From contig NZ_JACBZI010000001.1 in NCBI RefSeq assembly GCF_013408145.1, positions 3,982,001 to 4,046,000 on the forward strand: a DNA stretch of 64,000 bases, in the 5' to 3' direction. The translations under genes were made by a program, and so were the position numbers. The notes beneath the pieces were generated by a model. The model made no database searches and was not told where the DNA came from. It saw only the letters and a program-made list of their open reading frames with translations. This stretch comes from Nocardioides marinus (GTDB taxonomy: Bacteria > Actinomycetota > Actinomycetes > Propionibacteriales > Nocardioidaceae). Shown here piece after piece: positions 24,618 through 32,843 of this stretch (its first letter is position 1; the number at the start of each line of letters is the position of its first letter).

Positions 24618-24735
24618 AGCGGTGAACCGATCGACGCGACGAAAGGGTTCAGGAGTCACCGCTGCTCGCCGGGCCCGGCGTGGGCGGTGCGGGGTCAACC
24701 GTGCGCGTCGCGAGAACGGTTGAGGACTCACCGCT
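24618..24735. repeat. Two related hairpin elements at the paaE/GMC convergent junction
   Basis: Copy 1: TGAACC (24623-24628) pairs with GGTTCA (24646-24651), then GGAGTCACCGCT (24652-24663); AGCGGTGA at 24618 can pair with TCACCGCT. Copy 2: TCAACCGT (24695-24702) pairs with ACGGTTGA (24716-24723), then GGACTCACCGCT (24724-24735), 11 of 12 matching copy 1. Loops of both are rich in CGCG. Copy 2 lies inside the 3' end of the GMC oxidoreductase gene. Possible bidirectional terminator or interspersed repeat. Confidence 0.6.
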
Positions 24736-26322
24736 CCCGTGCGCCGGCGGCACCGTCGACATCGCCAGCTCTGCCAGTGCGGTGATCGTGAGCGAGGGGT
24801 TGCTGCCGAGGTTGGCGGGGATCACCGAGCCGTCACAGACCAGCAACCGGTCGTAGCCGAAGACCCGCTGGTCGGCGTCCACCACGCCCTCCTCGGAGGT
24901 GGCCCCGATGACCGCGCCACCCAGCGGGTGCGCGGTCATGCCGAGCCCGGCCAGCGAGTCCAGCAGCTGGGCCTGGGGCAGGCCGCCGGCCAGGGCCGCC
25001 ATCTCGCGGGAGACCTCGACCGACAGCGGCAGGTGCGTGGGCAGCGGCTCGTCGGGGTCCTGCTCGGTGCGCACGCGGCCGTCGCGGAGCACCAGCCGCA
25101 GGGCACCCGGCGCGTGCTGCATGTGCAGCAGCATCACCGCGCGCCGCGACCCGGCCCGCAGTCCGTCGAGCACCTGGCCGGGGTGCCGCAGCACCGAGCC
25201 CAGCAGCTGGAGGGTGCGCCGCCAGGTCGGCCCGGGCCGGGTGTGGAAGGTCAGGGCCGCGGTCATCATCGCCGCGTGCTCGCCGTACACGAGCGTCTGC
25301 ACGTGCGTGTCCTCGTCGAGGCGTACGTCGGAGGTGATCGAGACGCGGTGCGAGACCTCGGGACCCGTGCCGGGAGGCAGCCGCACGGCGGGCACGAACT
25401 CGCCGTTGGTGCGGAACATCGACCCGACCCGCGGGGAGACCCGGGGCAGGTCGCCCCGGTCACGCAGCGCGAGAAGGAGCGAGGTCGTGCCGACGGCCCC
25501 CCCGGCCAGCACGACTCCCCCGGCGGTGAGGGTGCGGGCCGGGCGGCGGCGCCAGCGGCGGGAGGAGTCCTCGGCCACGACGCGGTAGCCGGTCGTGCCG
25601 CGTGCGCCGTCCAGCGGACGCACCGAGCTGACCTCGTGCCCGGGAAGGATGTCGACACCGCGGCGTTCGGCGAGGTGCAGGTAGTTCTTGACCAACGTGT
25701 TCTTCGCGCCGACCCGGCACCCGAGCAGGCAGTCGCCGCAACGTGTGCAGCCGGTGCGCTCGGGCCCCTCGCCGTCCAGGAAGGGGTCGGGGACCCGCAC
25801 GCCGGGAGTGCCGAGGAAGACGCCCACGTCGGTCGGGCGGTACTCCGCCTGGATCCCACGCGCGACCGCGAGCCGATGCAGCAGGCCGTCCGCAGGGTCG
25901 TGCTCGCCGACGTCGTGGGTGTAGGTGGTCGCGCCGAGCATCCGGCGTGCCTCGGCGTAGTGGGGAGCCAGGTCGGCCACCCAGTCCCGGAGCCCCGACC
26001 AGTGCGGGTGGCTGAAGACCTCCTCGTCAGGGACCAGCAGGGTGTTCGCGTAGGACAGCGAGCCGCCACCGACACCGACCCCACTGGCGACAGAGACGTG
26101 GTCGAGGACGCTGAGCCGCAGGAACCCGCGCAGCCCGAGGCCGGGTGCCCAGACGTAGCGCCGGAGCTGCCATGCCGACCGGGGGAACTCGTCGTCGGCC
26201 CAGCGCCGGCCCGTCTCGAGCACCGCCACCCGGTAGCCACGCTCGGCCAACCGCAGGGCACTCACGCTGCCCCCGAACCCCGAGCCGACGACCACCCAGT
26301 CGTAGTCGTGTCTGCCTGCCAT
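24649..26322 (-). CDS. GMC-family FAD oxidoreductase (cholesterol-oxidase-like)
   Basis: A 557-residue flavoenzyme starting MAGRHDYDWVVVGSGFGGS, the Rossmann FAD-binding loop. Later motifs: GVGVGGGSLSYANTL, the Cys cluster CTRCGDCLLGCRVGAKNTL seen in actinobacterial GMC/cholesterol-oxidase relatives, and the C-terminal TAHPLGGAVIGAT and GSVIPANLGSNPSLTITALAE signatures. It oxidises an alcohol, possibly a sterol or other hydrophobic alcohol; substrate is not readable. The last 35 residues are Ser/Pro-rich and encoded partly by a duplicated hairpin element, so they may be a late extension. Divergent from the adenylate cyclase gene with an 81-bp gap. Confidence 0.88.
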   Translation of the reverse strand: MAGRHDYDWVVVGSGFGGSVSALRLAERGYRVAVLETGRRWADDEFPRSAWQLRRYVWAPGLGLRGFLRLSVLDHVSVASGVGVGGGSLSYANTLLVPDEEVFSHPHWSGLRDWVADLAPHYAEARRMLGATTYTHDVGEHDPADGLLHRLAVARGIQAEYRPTDVGVFLGTPGVRVPDPFLDGEGPERTGCTRCGDCLLGCRVGAKNTLVKNYLHLAERRGVDILPGHEVSSVRPLDGARGTTGYRVVAEDSSRRWRRRPARTLTAGGVVLAGGAVGTTSLLLALRDRGDLPRVSPRVGSMFRTNGEFVPAVRLPPGTGPEVSHRVSITSDVRLDEDTHVQTLVYGEHAAMMTAALTFHTRPGPTWRRTLQLLGSVLRHPGQVLDGLRAGSRRAVMLLHMQHAPGALRLVLRDGRVRTEQDPDEPLPTHLPLSVEVSREMAALAGGLPQAQLLDSLAGLGMTAHPLGGAVIGATSEEGVVDADQRVFGYDRLLVCDGSVIPANLGSNPSLTITALAELAMSTVPPAHGSGESSTVLATRTVDPAPPTPGPASSGDS

Positions 26323-26403
26323 GACCGGCAGCGTGTCAGACCGGCGGCCCGCGCGGCGGGCAACGCTCTCCCCGAGCTGGCCGCTCTCCGCCACACTGGG
26401 CCC

Positions 26404-27969
26404 GTGCTCGACCGACTCTCCCGACGCGCCTACACGGCGCTGGGCCCGCGCTACCCCGTCGCCGTGGTCGGCGTCGGGGTGCTGGAGGCGGTCTTCGTGG
26501 CGGTCGTCTCGGTCGTGGTCATCGCGCTGTTCTACCGACCGGACGTCCCGGCCGTGGTCGCGGTCGCCGCCGTCGCTGCCCTGATGACGGGCACCTCGGT
26601 CGGCCTCGCCGCCTGGCGGGCCCGGGAGGACCGCTGCCGGCTCGGGGACTGGATGGGGCTGGCCCGCCCGACGCCGCGGGAGACGGTGCAGGCGTGGGAG
26701 ATCGCCACGACCTTGACCCTCGAGCAGTACCGCCGCTCCTCCGCGGTGGTCGTGCTCGTCTCGATCCTCCCCACGGCGGTCGCGGCGATGCTGCTGTGGG
26801 GGATCGGCTGGTGGGGTCTGCTGGCCATGACGGTCGCCGGCGTGATCCCCGGTCTGTACGCCACGGTGCTGTCCTACTCCATCGGCGAGCGGCTGCTGCG
26901 ACCCGTCGTCGAGCACGTCGCCTCCGAGCTGCCCGACGACTTCAGCTTCGAGCCGCGCGGACTGCCGCTGCGCAAGCGGCTGCTGCTGGCGGTCCCGGCG
27001 TACACCACCACCTCGGCGGTCCTCGTCGGTGGTCTGGTGGGGGTGGGGGCCGAGGACGGTTCGCCCTCGGCGCGGCTCGCCCTGACCGTCGCCCTCTCGC
27101 TCGGGGTGGGGCTGTTCATGTCGCTGGAGCTCACCGGGCTGTTGTCGGGCAGCATCACCCGGCCGCTGCTCGACGTGCGCGAGCAGCTGGCCAGGGTGCG
27201 CGACGGCGACCTGGCCGCGCGCGCCCCGGTCGCGAGCAGCGACGAGCTGGGTGAGCTGGCCCGGGACTTCAACACCATGGCGCGGGGTCTGGCCGAGCGC
27301 GAGGAGCTGCGTGAGCACTTCGGCACCTACGTCGACCGCGAGATCGTCCGGCTCATCCTGGCTGGGCAGGTGCCGCAGGAGGGCTTCGAGGTCGAGGTGT
27401 CGGTGCTCTTCGTCGACGTCCGCGGCTTCACCCGGTTCGCCGAGTCGGTGCCGGCGCCGCAGGTCGTGGAGACGCTCAACGGCCTCTTCGCCGAGATGGT
27501 GCCGGTCGTCGAGGCCTTCGGCGGCCACGTCGACAAGTTCATCGGCGACGGACTGATGGCGGTCTTCGGTGCCCCCGAGGCCCAGCCCGACCACGCCGAC
27601 CGGGCACTGGAGGCCGCCCGGATGATCGTCGACGCCGTGCACCTGGGCAGCACGGGGCTGCGGGTCGCCGCCGGCATCAACTCCGGCACCGTCGTGGCCG
27701 GGCCCATCGGCGGCGCCGGGCGGCTGAACTTCTCCGTCGTCGGTGACGTCGTCAACACCGCGGCCCGGGTCGAGGCGGCGACCCGGGAGACCGGCGACGA
27801 CGTCCTCGTCACCGGTGACACCCGCGGGCTGCTGACCCGTCCGCACGACCTGGTCTCCCGGGGCGAGGTCACGGTGAAGGGCAAGAGCCACCCCATCGAG
27901 GTCTGGGCGCCTCCCACGGTGAACGCCTGGGACACCGACGCCGACGGGCAGGCGACCCTGGGGGCCTGA
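26404..27969 (+). CDS. Membrane-bound class III adenylate/guanylate cyclase with HAMP domain
   Basis: About 521 residues from the GTG at 26404. The N-terminal 260 residues hold about six membrane helices in two groups, then a HAMP linker (ITRPLLDVREQLARVRDGDL ... about residues 255-305) and a class III cyclase domain (about 335-500). Metal-binding Asp residues appear in VLFVDVRGFTRFAE and FIGDGLMAVFGAP; NFSVVGDVVNTAARVE carries the transition-state Asn and Arg region. It probably makes cAMP at the inner membrane face in reply to an envelope signal. Convergent with the GNAT gene. Confidence 0.9.
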   Translation: MLDRLSRRAYTALGPRYPVAVVGVGVLEAVFVAVVSVVVIALFYRPDVPAVVAVAAVAALMTGTSVGLAAWRAREDRCRLGDWMGLARPTPRETVQAWEIATTLTLEQYRRSSAVVVLVSILPTAVAAMLLWGIGWWGLLAMTVAGVIPGLYATVLSYSIGERLLRPVVEHVASELPDDFSFEPRGLPLRKRLLLAVPAYTTTSAVLVGGLVGVGAEDGSPSARLALTVALSLGVGLFMSLELTGLLSGSITRPLLDVREQLARVRDGDLAARAPVASSDELGELARDFNTMARGLAEREELREHFGTYVDREIVRLILAGQVPQEGFEVEVSVLFVDVRGFTRFAESVPAPQVVETLNGLFAEMVPVVEAFGGHVDKFIGDGLMAVFGAPEAQPDHADRALEAARMIVDAVHLGSTGLRVAAGINSGTVVAGPIGGAGRLNFSVVGDVVNTAARVEAATRETGDDVLVTGDTRGLLTRPHDLVSRGEVTVKGKSHPIEVWAPPTVNAWDTDADGQATLGA

Positions 27970-27974
27970 CGGCC

Positions 27975-27996
27975 CCGCCCGACTCGTCCCGGGCGG
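27975..27996. terminator. Hairpin between convergent cyclase and GNAT genes
   Basis: CCGCCCG (27975-27981) and CGGGCGG (27990-27996) form a 7-bp GC stem around an 8-base loop in the 32-bp gap between two convergent stops. No T-tract, which is usual in actinobacteria. Could serve both genes. Confidence 0.55.
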
Positions 27997-28001
27997 CTGG
28001 C

Positions 28002-28298
28002 TCAGGAGCGGGAGCCGTAGAGCAACGACCGGTAGTCGGGGTGCCGGTCGATCCAGCCCTTGATGAACGGGCAGGTGGCGATGACCTTGCGGGTGCCCTG
28101 GTCACGGACGTCGTCGAGCGCCGCCCGCGCGAGGGCCGACCCGACGCCCTGTCCCTCGAAACGGTCGTCGACCTCGGTGTGGGTGAAGACCACGATGCCC
28201 TCGGCCAGCTGGTACTCCGCGAAGCCGGCGAGCTCGCCCGCGACCCGGGCCTCGTAGCGGTGCAGGTCCTCGGCGTGGCTGGTCTCGATCTCGCTCAT
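28002..28298 (-). CDS. Small GNAT-like N-acetyltransferase (YjdJ type)
   Basis: A 98-residue single-domain protein of the short YjdJ-like GNAT family. The acetyl-CoA binding region is DRFEGQGVGSALARAALDDVR, with VIATCPFIKGWIDRHPDY as the conserved C-terminal block; FTHTEVDDRF is the preceding strand. Members are about 90-100 residues, so it is full length. The substrate is not known for the family. It lies downstream of the DUF2071 gene with a 9-bp gap and may be the last gene of the 30171-28002 unit. Confidence 0.85.
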   Translation of the reverse strand: MSEIETSHAEDLHRYEARVAGELAGFAEYQLAEGIVVFTHTEVDDRFEGQGVGSALARAALDDVRDQGTRKVIATCPFIKGWIDRHPDYRSLLYGSRS

Positions 28299-28307
28299 GG
28301 GCCCACG

Positions 28308-29063
28308 CTAGCCCCGGGAGGGGAACGCGAACCGCGTGTGCACGCCCGGGCTGAAGGCCAGGTGGTCGGGCTCGCGGTCCGTGACGCCGGGGAGGCCGGC
28401 CGCCGCGACCAGCCGGTCGTCGAGGTCGAGGAGGGTGACGTCGTGCAGCGGCCAGGGGGCGTGGCTGTTGCGGATGTAGAGCGGGCGGCCGGCGACCTGC
28501 GTGTGCAGCGCCCACCGCGCGGTAAGGAACACGTCGAGCTCGGTGGGCTCGCGACGGTCACCGACGACCAGGTCGACGCGGGTCCGCGCTCCGGCGGCGT
28601 CGTCCCCGGGCCAGCGGACCTGCGAGGCCCAGTGGTGCCGGACGCCCCGCGCGTGCGGCAGCACGTCGTGCCGCATCCGGGCCCAGCGGTACGGCGTCCC
28701 GAACCCGCTCCGCGCGCCGAGCACCACCGCGAGCCGGTCGCAGTCCAGGCTCCGGAAGACCACACCGGGTCGGCCCCGCCGGTCCACGGAGTACAGGCGC
28801 ACGTTGGTCTCCAGGAAGGTGCCGAGCCAGGGGACCGGTCGGTCGCGACCGGGGCCGGCGCCGACCATCGTGAACGGCACGAGGCCGACGTACGTCCGAC
28901 CGTGCAGCACGTCGGGCGCCACGCCCGGGGGCAGCAGCGGTCGCACCCGGTCGGGGTCGACGGCCCAGTGCAGGAACGCCAGGTCCCGCCAGTCCTGGGC
29001 CATCAGCACCCGGCCGGGCAGCGGTGGCGGCCGGTCGTCCGGTCGGGTCGCCGGGGGGTTCAC
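28308..29063 (-). CDS. DUF2071 (YqjF-like) protein
   Basis: About 251 residues if the GTG at 29063, overlapping the FHA gene stop (GTGA), is used; ATG at 29003 gives a 20-residue shorter form. I prefer 29063 because the segment PPPLPGRVLMAQDWRDLAFLHW, with its Pro-rich lead, is the usual beginning of the family. Other family blocks are VGLVPFTMVG, LETNVRLYSVDRRGRPGVVF and HTRFAFPSR. The family fold resembles acetoacetate decarboxylase and its function is not established. Part of a compact minus-strand set with FHA and small hypothetical genes. Confidence 0.78.
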   Translation of the reverse strand: MNPPATRPDDRPPPLPGRVLMAQDWRDLAFLHWAVDPDRVRPLLPPGVAPDVLHGRTYVGLVPFTMVGAGPGRDRPVPWLGTFLETNVRLYSVDRRGRPGVVFRSLDCDRLAVVLGARSGFGTPYRWARMRHDVLPHARGVRHHWASQVRWPGDDAAGARTRVDLVVGDRREPTELDVFLTARWALHTQVAGRPLYIRNSHAPWPLHDVTLLDLDDRLVAAAGLPGVTDREPDHLAFSPGVHTRFAFPSRG

Positions 29064-29905
29064 CCGGCGGCGCGCTCGGGCTCGCGCCGGGGCTGGGGGC
29101 GCTGGCGGCCCAGCTCGCCGCCCACGCGACCCGCGTAGGGGCGGCCGTGGTCGGCGTACTCCTCGCGGGTGAAGACCAGGCAGTGCTCCCCGACCTCGAG
29201 CCGGGTGCCGGTGCGCAGCAGGCCCTGGCCGACGCGGGCGCCGTGCACGCGGACCTCGCCGTCGACGGCGTGCACGACGAACTCGTCGCGCTCGTCGTGG
29301 ACGATGCGGCAGTGCCGCTCGGCGAGCCCGGCGAGCCGGATGTCGCACCCGGCGCCGGAGCCGACCATCACCTCCTCGCCGAGGTGGTAGATCGTGCGTC
29401 GCGACTGCGGGAGCGCGAGGTCGGGGGACAGCACGAGGCGGGGACTCCCGGCGCGTGCCGGGTCGTGGGTGCCGGTCACCCGTCGGGGCCTCGCGGCGAA
29501 GGTCGGCAGCATCGGCACCAACGTCGGGGGCGGGGCCGACAACAGGCCGGGCAGGACGGGCTCGCGGCCCTGGGCCCGGGCCTGCGCCGCGGTCCACAGA
29601 CCGCGCAGGCTGCCCACCCGCAGGTGCCGCGAGCGCGTGATGCGTCGCTGCCACCACGGCGCGTGCACGTCGCCCAGGCGGACCAGGGTGGAGCGGCCGT
29701 CGGTCACGCGCAGCTCCAGGTGCCGGGCCGCGAGCTCGCGGGCGACGTACCGCACGACCGCGGCGTCACCGGCCCCGGCGAAGGCGCCGGGGTCGTCGAC
29801 CTGCAACGTCAGCTCGCCGCCGGTGCCGGTGAGGTGTCCCTCGACCCGGTTGCCCTCGGGGTCCTCGACGCGGAAGCAGAGGTCGGCGGAGACGGAGGTC
29901 CTCAC
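29060..29905 (-). CDS. FHA-domain protein
   Basis: About 281 residues from the GTG at 29905 (GTGA overlap with the 89-residue gene upstream). The C-terminal domain (about residues 185-260) is a forkhead-associated phosphothreonine-binding domain: MVGSGAGCDIRLAGLAERHCRI has the GS and R-x-H-like positions, then VHGARVGQGLLRTGTRLEVGEH. The N-terminal 170 residues (SADLCFRVEDPEGNRVEGHL, AVVRYVARELAARHLELRV) form a separate domain I do not recognise. It likely reads Ser/Thr-kinase phosphorylation; no kinase is in the window. C-terminal tail is Arg/Pro-rich. Confidence 0.82.
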   Translation of the reverse strand: MRTSVSADLCFRVEDPEGNRVEGHLTGTGGELTLQVDDPGAFAGAGDAAVVRYVARELAARHLELRVTDGRSTLVRLGDVHAPWWQRRITRSRHLRVGSLRGLWTAAQARAQGREPVLPGLLSAPPPTLVPMLPTFAARPRRVTGTHDPARAGSPRLVLSPDLALPQSRRTIYHLGEEVMVGSGAGCDIRLAGLAERHCRIVHDERDEFVVHAVDGEVRVHGARVGQGLLRTGTRLEVGEHCLVFTREEYADHGRPYAGRVGGELGRQRPQPRREPERAAG

Positions 29906-30171
29906 GACGGGTCCGCGCCGCGTCGAGTGACCTCGTCGGAGGTGGAGACCGAGATCGTCCCCGCGAAGCGCCAGGTGGCCCGCGGCGAGGTCGGGCCCGT
30001 GTCGCGGGGGACCTCCACCACGACGTCGTCGAGGTGGTAGCTGATCTCGGCCTGCCGGCCGGTGAGGAAGTCCCACATCTTGCGCCCGAGCTGGGTCCAG
30101 TCGACGACGTCGTCCTCGGGAGCGCCGTCGAGCCGCTGCCGGTCGATGTGGATCTGGGGTGCCTGGGTCAT
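29902..30171 (-). CDS. Small conserved-type hypothetical protein
   Basis: An 89-residue acidic protein (start MTQAPQIHIDRQRLDG; GGAGGC six bases before the ATG). It contains WTQLGRKMWDFLTGRQAEIS and a beta-rich segment YHLDDVVVEVPRDTG. No signal peptide or membrane segment. It overlaps the FHA gene by GTGA and is therefore co-translated with it, so the two products may act together. I do not recognise a family. Confidence 0.7.
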   Translation of the reverse strand: MTQAPQIHIDRQRLDGAPEDDVVDWTQLGRKMWDFLTGRQAEISYHLDDVVVEVPRDTGPTSPRATWRFAGTISVSTSDEVTRRGADPS

Positions 30172-30191
30172 GTCTGCCTCCGGGGATAAAT

Positions 30192-30208
30192 CTCAACACG
30201 GCGTTGAG
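30192..30208. promoter_or_regulatory. Palindrome CTCAAC-N5-GTTGAG in a divergent promoter region
   Basis: Perfect 6-bp arms (30192-30197 and 30203-30208) lie 21 bp upstream of the 89-residue gene and 121 bp upstream of the secreted hydrolase. The surrounding 30185-30260 stretch is unusually AT-rich for this window and contains a second dyad CCTCCA ... TGGAGG. This suggests a regulated divergent promoter; the dyad style fits TetR-type operators. Confidence 0.5.
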
Positions 30209-30328
30209 GTGTCCTCCATAACAGTGAACCGATTGTGGAGGATTCTCCTCACTCGGAAGGGTGAGGTGGCTCCGGGCAGGTGCCCGCGGTCACCCGTGTC
30301 CCGGCGCGGCCCGCGTCGTTGGTCGGTC

Positions 30329-32026
30329 ATGCGTCGCACGTCGATGACCTCCCTCGCCCTCGCCCTGCTCGCCCCCGGGCTGGTCGCGCCGTTCCTGACC
30401 ACGTCCCCCGCCGCGGCCGGGGAGCGCGAGGACGCCGACTGGTCCGAGGTCTACTTCGACACCGAGGACGGCACGACCCTGCACGCCGACGTGCTCCGGC
30501 CGGCCGGGATGCCGGAGACCACCCGCACCCCCGTCGTGCTGACCGTCAGCCCCTACACCAGCCACTCCGGCGGCGCCTCCGCGCCGGACCCGAGCGGTGC
30601 GCCGCCCAGCGACCGGTTCCACGACTTCCTCGACCTCACCGGGGCCCTCGACGACGGCTACACCTACGTGATGGTCGACCTGCCCGGGACCGGCGGCAGC
30701 GGCGGCTGCAACGACTGGGGCGGCCCCGCCGAGCAGGGGGCCGTCGAGGCGGCGGTCGAGTGGGCGGCCGACCAGCCCTGGTCGAGCGGCAAGGTGGCCC
30801 TGCTCGGCAAGTCCTACGACGGGTGGACCGGCCTGATGGGCGTCTCGCGTCGCCCGCGCGGCCTGGCCGCGGTGGTGTCGATGGAGCCGGTGTTCTCCGG
30901 CTACAGCTACCTCTACAACCGCGGCGTGCGGTTCGCGAACTCCGTCGGCACGCCCGTGATCTTCCAGGCCAACGACCTCTTCCCCGGGTCCCTCCAGGAC
31001 GACCCGGCCTACCACCTCAACGGCCTGCCGCTGACCCCCTGCCACGCCCTCAACGTCCTGCAGCAGCAGGACGACGCGGAGGACTCCGCCTTCTGGGCCG
31101 AGCGCGACCTCGTGCCCACCTCGCGCGGCTCCCGGCTGCCGGTGCTGCTCACCCAGGGCTTCTTGGAGACCAACACCAAGCCCGACCGCGCCTTCGACTA
31201 CTGGTCGGCCCTGCGCGGCCGGTCCAACATCGGCTGGTTCGGGCAGTTCGACCACGTCCGTGGCTGGGAGACCGACGCCGACGGCCGCTCACAGACCGGG
31301 CGCGACCCCCGGGCGTTCGTCGCCCAGGTCGAGGCGTTCCTGGCCACGCACCTGCGCGGTGAGCGGGGCCGCTCGGTCCGCGCCGCGAAGCCCGGCGTCC
31401 AGGTCCAGGACAACCTCGGCCGCTGGCGCCGCGAGCGGGCCTGGCCCCCCGCCGACGTGCGGGTGCGGCGTACGACGCTGAACACCGGGTCGTACGCCGA
31501 CGACGGCTCCAACACCGCGACCGGGCCGGACGCGGGGCAGGGTGTGTGGTCGGTCTCCGGCCCGCTGCGCCGCCCGGCCTGGATCTCCGGGGAGCCGGTC
31601 CTCGACGTGACGGTGACGACCTCGCTGCCGCGCACCAACCTGGTGGGCCTGGTCTACGACATCGCTCCCGACGGCACCGCGACGGTCATCAGCCGCGGCA
31701 CCCAGCTGGTGCGCAGCACCGGGACCTCCACCTGGTCGCTGCCGCTCTACGGCCAGGACTGGCGGCTCGCGAAGGGCCACCGCCTGGGTGTGCTGCTCAC
31801 GGGCGCCGACGCCGACTGGTGGGTGCACCTGCCCACCGGGAGCACCGTCGAGATCGATGAGGCCGACATCGCGCTCCCCTTCCTCTCCCGGGACCGCCGG
31901 GCCTTCCTGCGCGGCGAGGCCACTCCCCGGTTGGAGGAGCACCTCGCCGACACCGCGACCGTCGACGCCGCGGTGCTGGAGGGGTCACAGGTGCGGTTCA
32001 GGACCCAGCGGCTGCGCCGACCCTGA
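30329..32026 (+). CDS. Secreted CocE/NonD-type (X-Pro dipeptidyl-peptidase S15-like) hydrolase
   Basis: A 565-residue exported alpha/beta-hydrolase. The ATG at 30329 gives a clear signal peptide (SLALALLAPGLVAPFLTT, cut near AAAG). The nucleophile elbow is LLGKSYDGWTG (Ser about 155), and FGQFDHVRGWET holds the probable catalytic His; VDLPGTGGSGG is the oxyanion-region loop. The C-terminal 200 residues are the jelly-roll PepX_C domain (PAWISGEPVLDVTVTT, GHRLGVLLTGADADWW). Family members cleave X-Pro dipeptides or esters, so substrate is open. The end overlaps the convergent ABC gene by 29 bp. Confidence 0.85.
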   Translation: MRRTSMTSLALALLAPGLVAPFLTTSPAAAGEREDADWSEVYFDTEDGTTLHADVLRPAGMPETTRTPVVLTVSPYTSHSGGASAPDPSGAPPSDRFHDFLDLTGALDDGYTYVMVDLPGTGGSGGCNDWGGPAEQGAVEAAVEWAADQPWSSGKVALLGKSYDGWTGLMGVSRRPRGLAAVVSMEPVFSGYSYLYNRGVRFANSVGTPVIFQANDLFPGSLQDDPAYHLNGLPLTPCHALNVLQQQDDAEDSAFWAERDLVPTSRGSRLPVLLTQGFLETNTKPDRAFDYWSALRGRSNIGWFGQFDHVRGWETDADGRSQTGRDPRAFVAQVEAFLATHLRGERGRSVRAAKPGVQVQDNLGRWRRERAWPPADVRVRRTTLNTGSYADDGSNTATGPDAGQGVWSVSGPLRRPAWISGEPVLDVTVTTSLPRTNLVGLVYDIAPDGTATVISRGTQLVRSTGTSTWSLPLYGQDWRLAKGHRLGVLLTGADADWWVHLPTGSTVEIDEADIALPFLSRDRRAFLRGEATPRLEEHLADTATVDAAVLEGSQVRFRTQRLRRP

Positions 32027-32843
32027 GGTCGGCCCCGGCCTCGGTGCGGACGTGGTGGCGCCCGATGGGCAGCACGATCGGACGCCCGGACACCGGGTCG
32101 GGCACGACCTGCGACGCCATCCCGAACACCTCGCGCACCACGTCGGCGGTGAGCACGTCGGCCGGGTGGCCGGCCGCGTGCAGGCGGCCGTCGCGCAGGG
32201 CGACCAGCCGGTCGGCGTACCGCGCGGCGAGGTTGAGGTCGTGCAGGACCATCGCGATCGTCGTGCCACGCGCCCGGTTGAGGTCGGTCAGCAGGTCGAG
32301 CACCTCGACCTGGTGGGCCACGTCGAGGTAGGTCGTCGGCTCGTCGAGCAGCAGCAGGTCGGTCTGCTGGGCCAGCGCCATCGCGATCCACACCCGCTGT
32401 CGCTGACCCCCGGAGAGCTCGTCCACGGCCCGGTCGGCGAGGGCGGCGGTGTCGGTGAGCCGGAGCGCCTCGGCGACCGCCTCGTCGTCCTCGCGGGTCC
32501 AGCGCGCCAGGGCGCCCTGGTGGGGATGACGACCGCGGGCGACCAGGTCGGCCACGACGATCCCCTCCGGTGCCACGGGTGACTGGGGGAGCAGGCCGAG
32601 GGTGCGGGCGACCTGCTTGGTCGGCATCGAGTGCAGGTCGCGGCCGTCGAGCACGACCTGCCCGCCACGGGGACGCAGCAGCCGCGCCATCGAGCGCAGC
32701 ACCGTGGACTTGCCGCAGGCGTTGGCCCCGACGATGCAGGTGATCCGGCCCGGCTCGAGGGCCAGGTCGAGGTCGGTGACGACCATGCGGTCGGCGTAGC
32801 CGAGGGTGACGCCCCGGACCTCCAGGGAGTGGGTGTCGGTCAC
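31998..32843 (-). CDS. Iron-siderophore ABC transporter ATPase (FepC-like)
   Basis: A 281-residue ATPase (GTG start, GTGA overlap with the permease gene). Walker A is VGANACGKSTVLRSM (A in place of the usual G at the fourth loop position), Q-loop LLPQSPVAPEG, signature ELSGGQRQRVWIA, Walker B LLLLDEPTTYLD and the switch His in VLHDLNLA. It powers uptake through the two permeases encoded just upstream and belongs to the FecCD-type importer operon under the iron box at 36073. Extra C-terminal 25 residues are not conserved in style. Confidence 0.93.
   Translation of the reverse strand: MTDTHSLEVRGVTLGYADRMVVTDLDLALEPGRITCIVGANACGKSTVLRSMARLLRPRGGQVVLDGRDLHSMPTKQVARTLGLLPQSPVAPEGIVVADLVARGRHPHQGALARWTREDDEAVAEALRLTDTAALADRAVDELSGGQRQRVWIAMALAQQTDLLLLDEPTTYLDVAHQVEVLDLLTDLNRARGTTIAMVLHDLNLAARYADRLVALRDGRLHAAGHPADVLTADVVREVFGMASQVVPDPVSGRPIVLPIGRHHVRTEAGADLRVGAAAGS

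Noticed and set aside
24739..26403. Long plus-strand frame continuous with the adenylate cyclase frame
   Set aside because: It is antisense to the GMC oxidoreductase; the cyclase starts at the GTG at 26404 where membrane helices begin.
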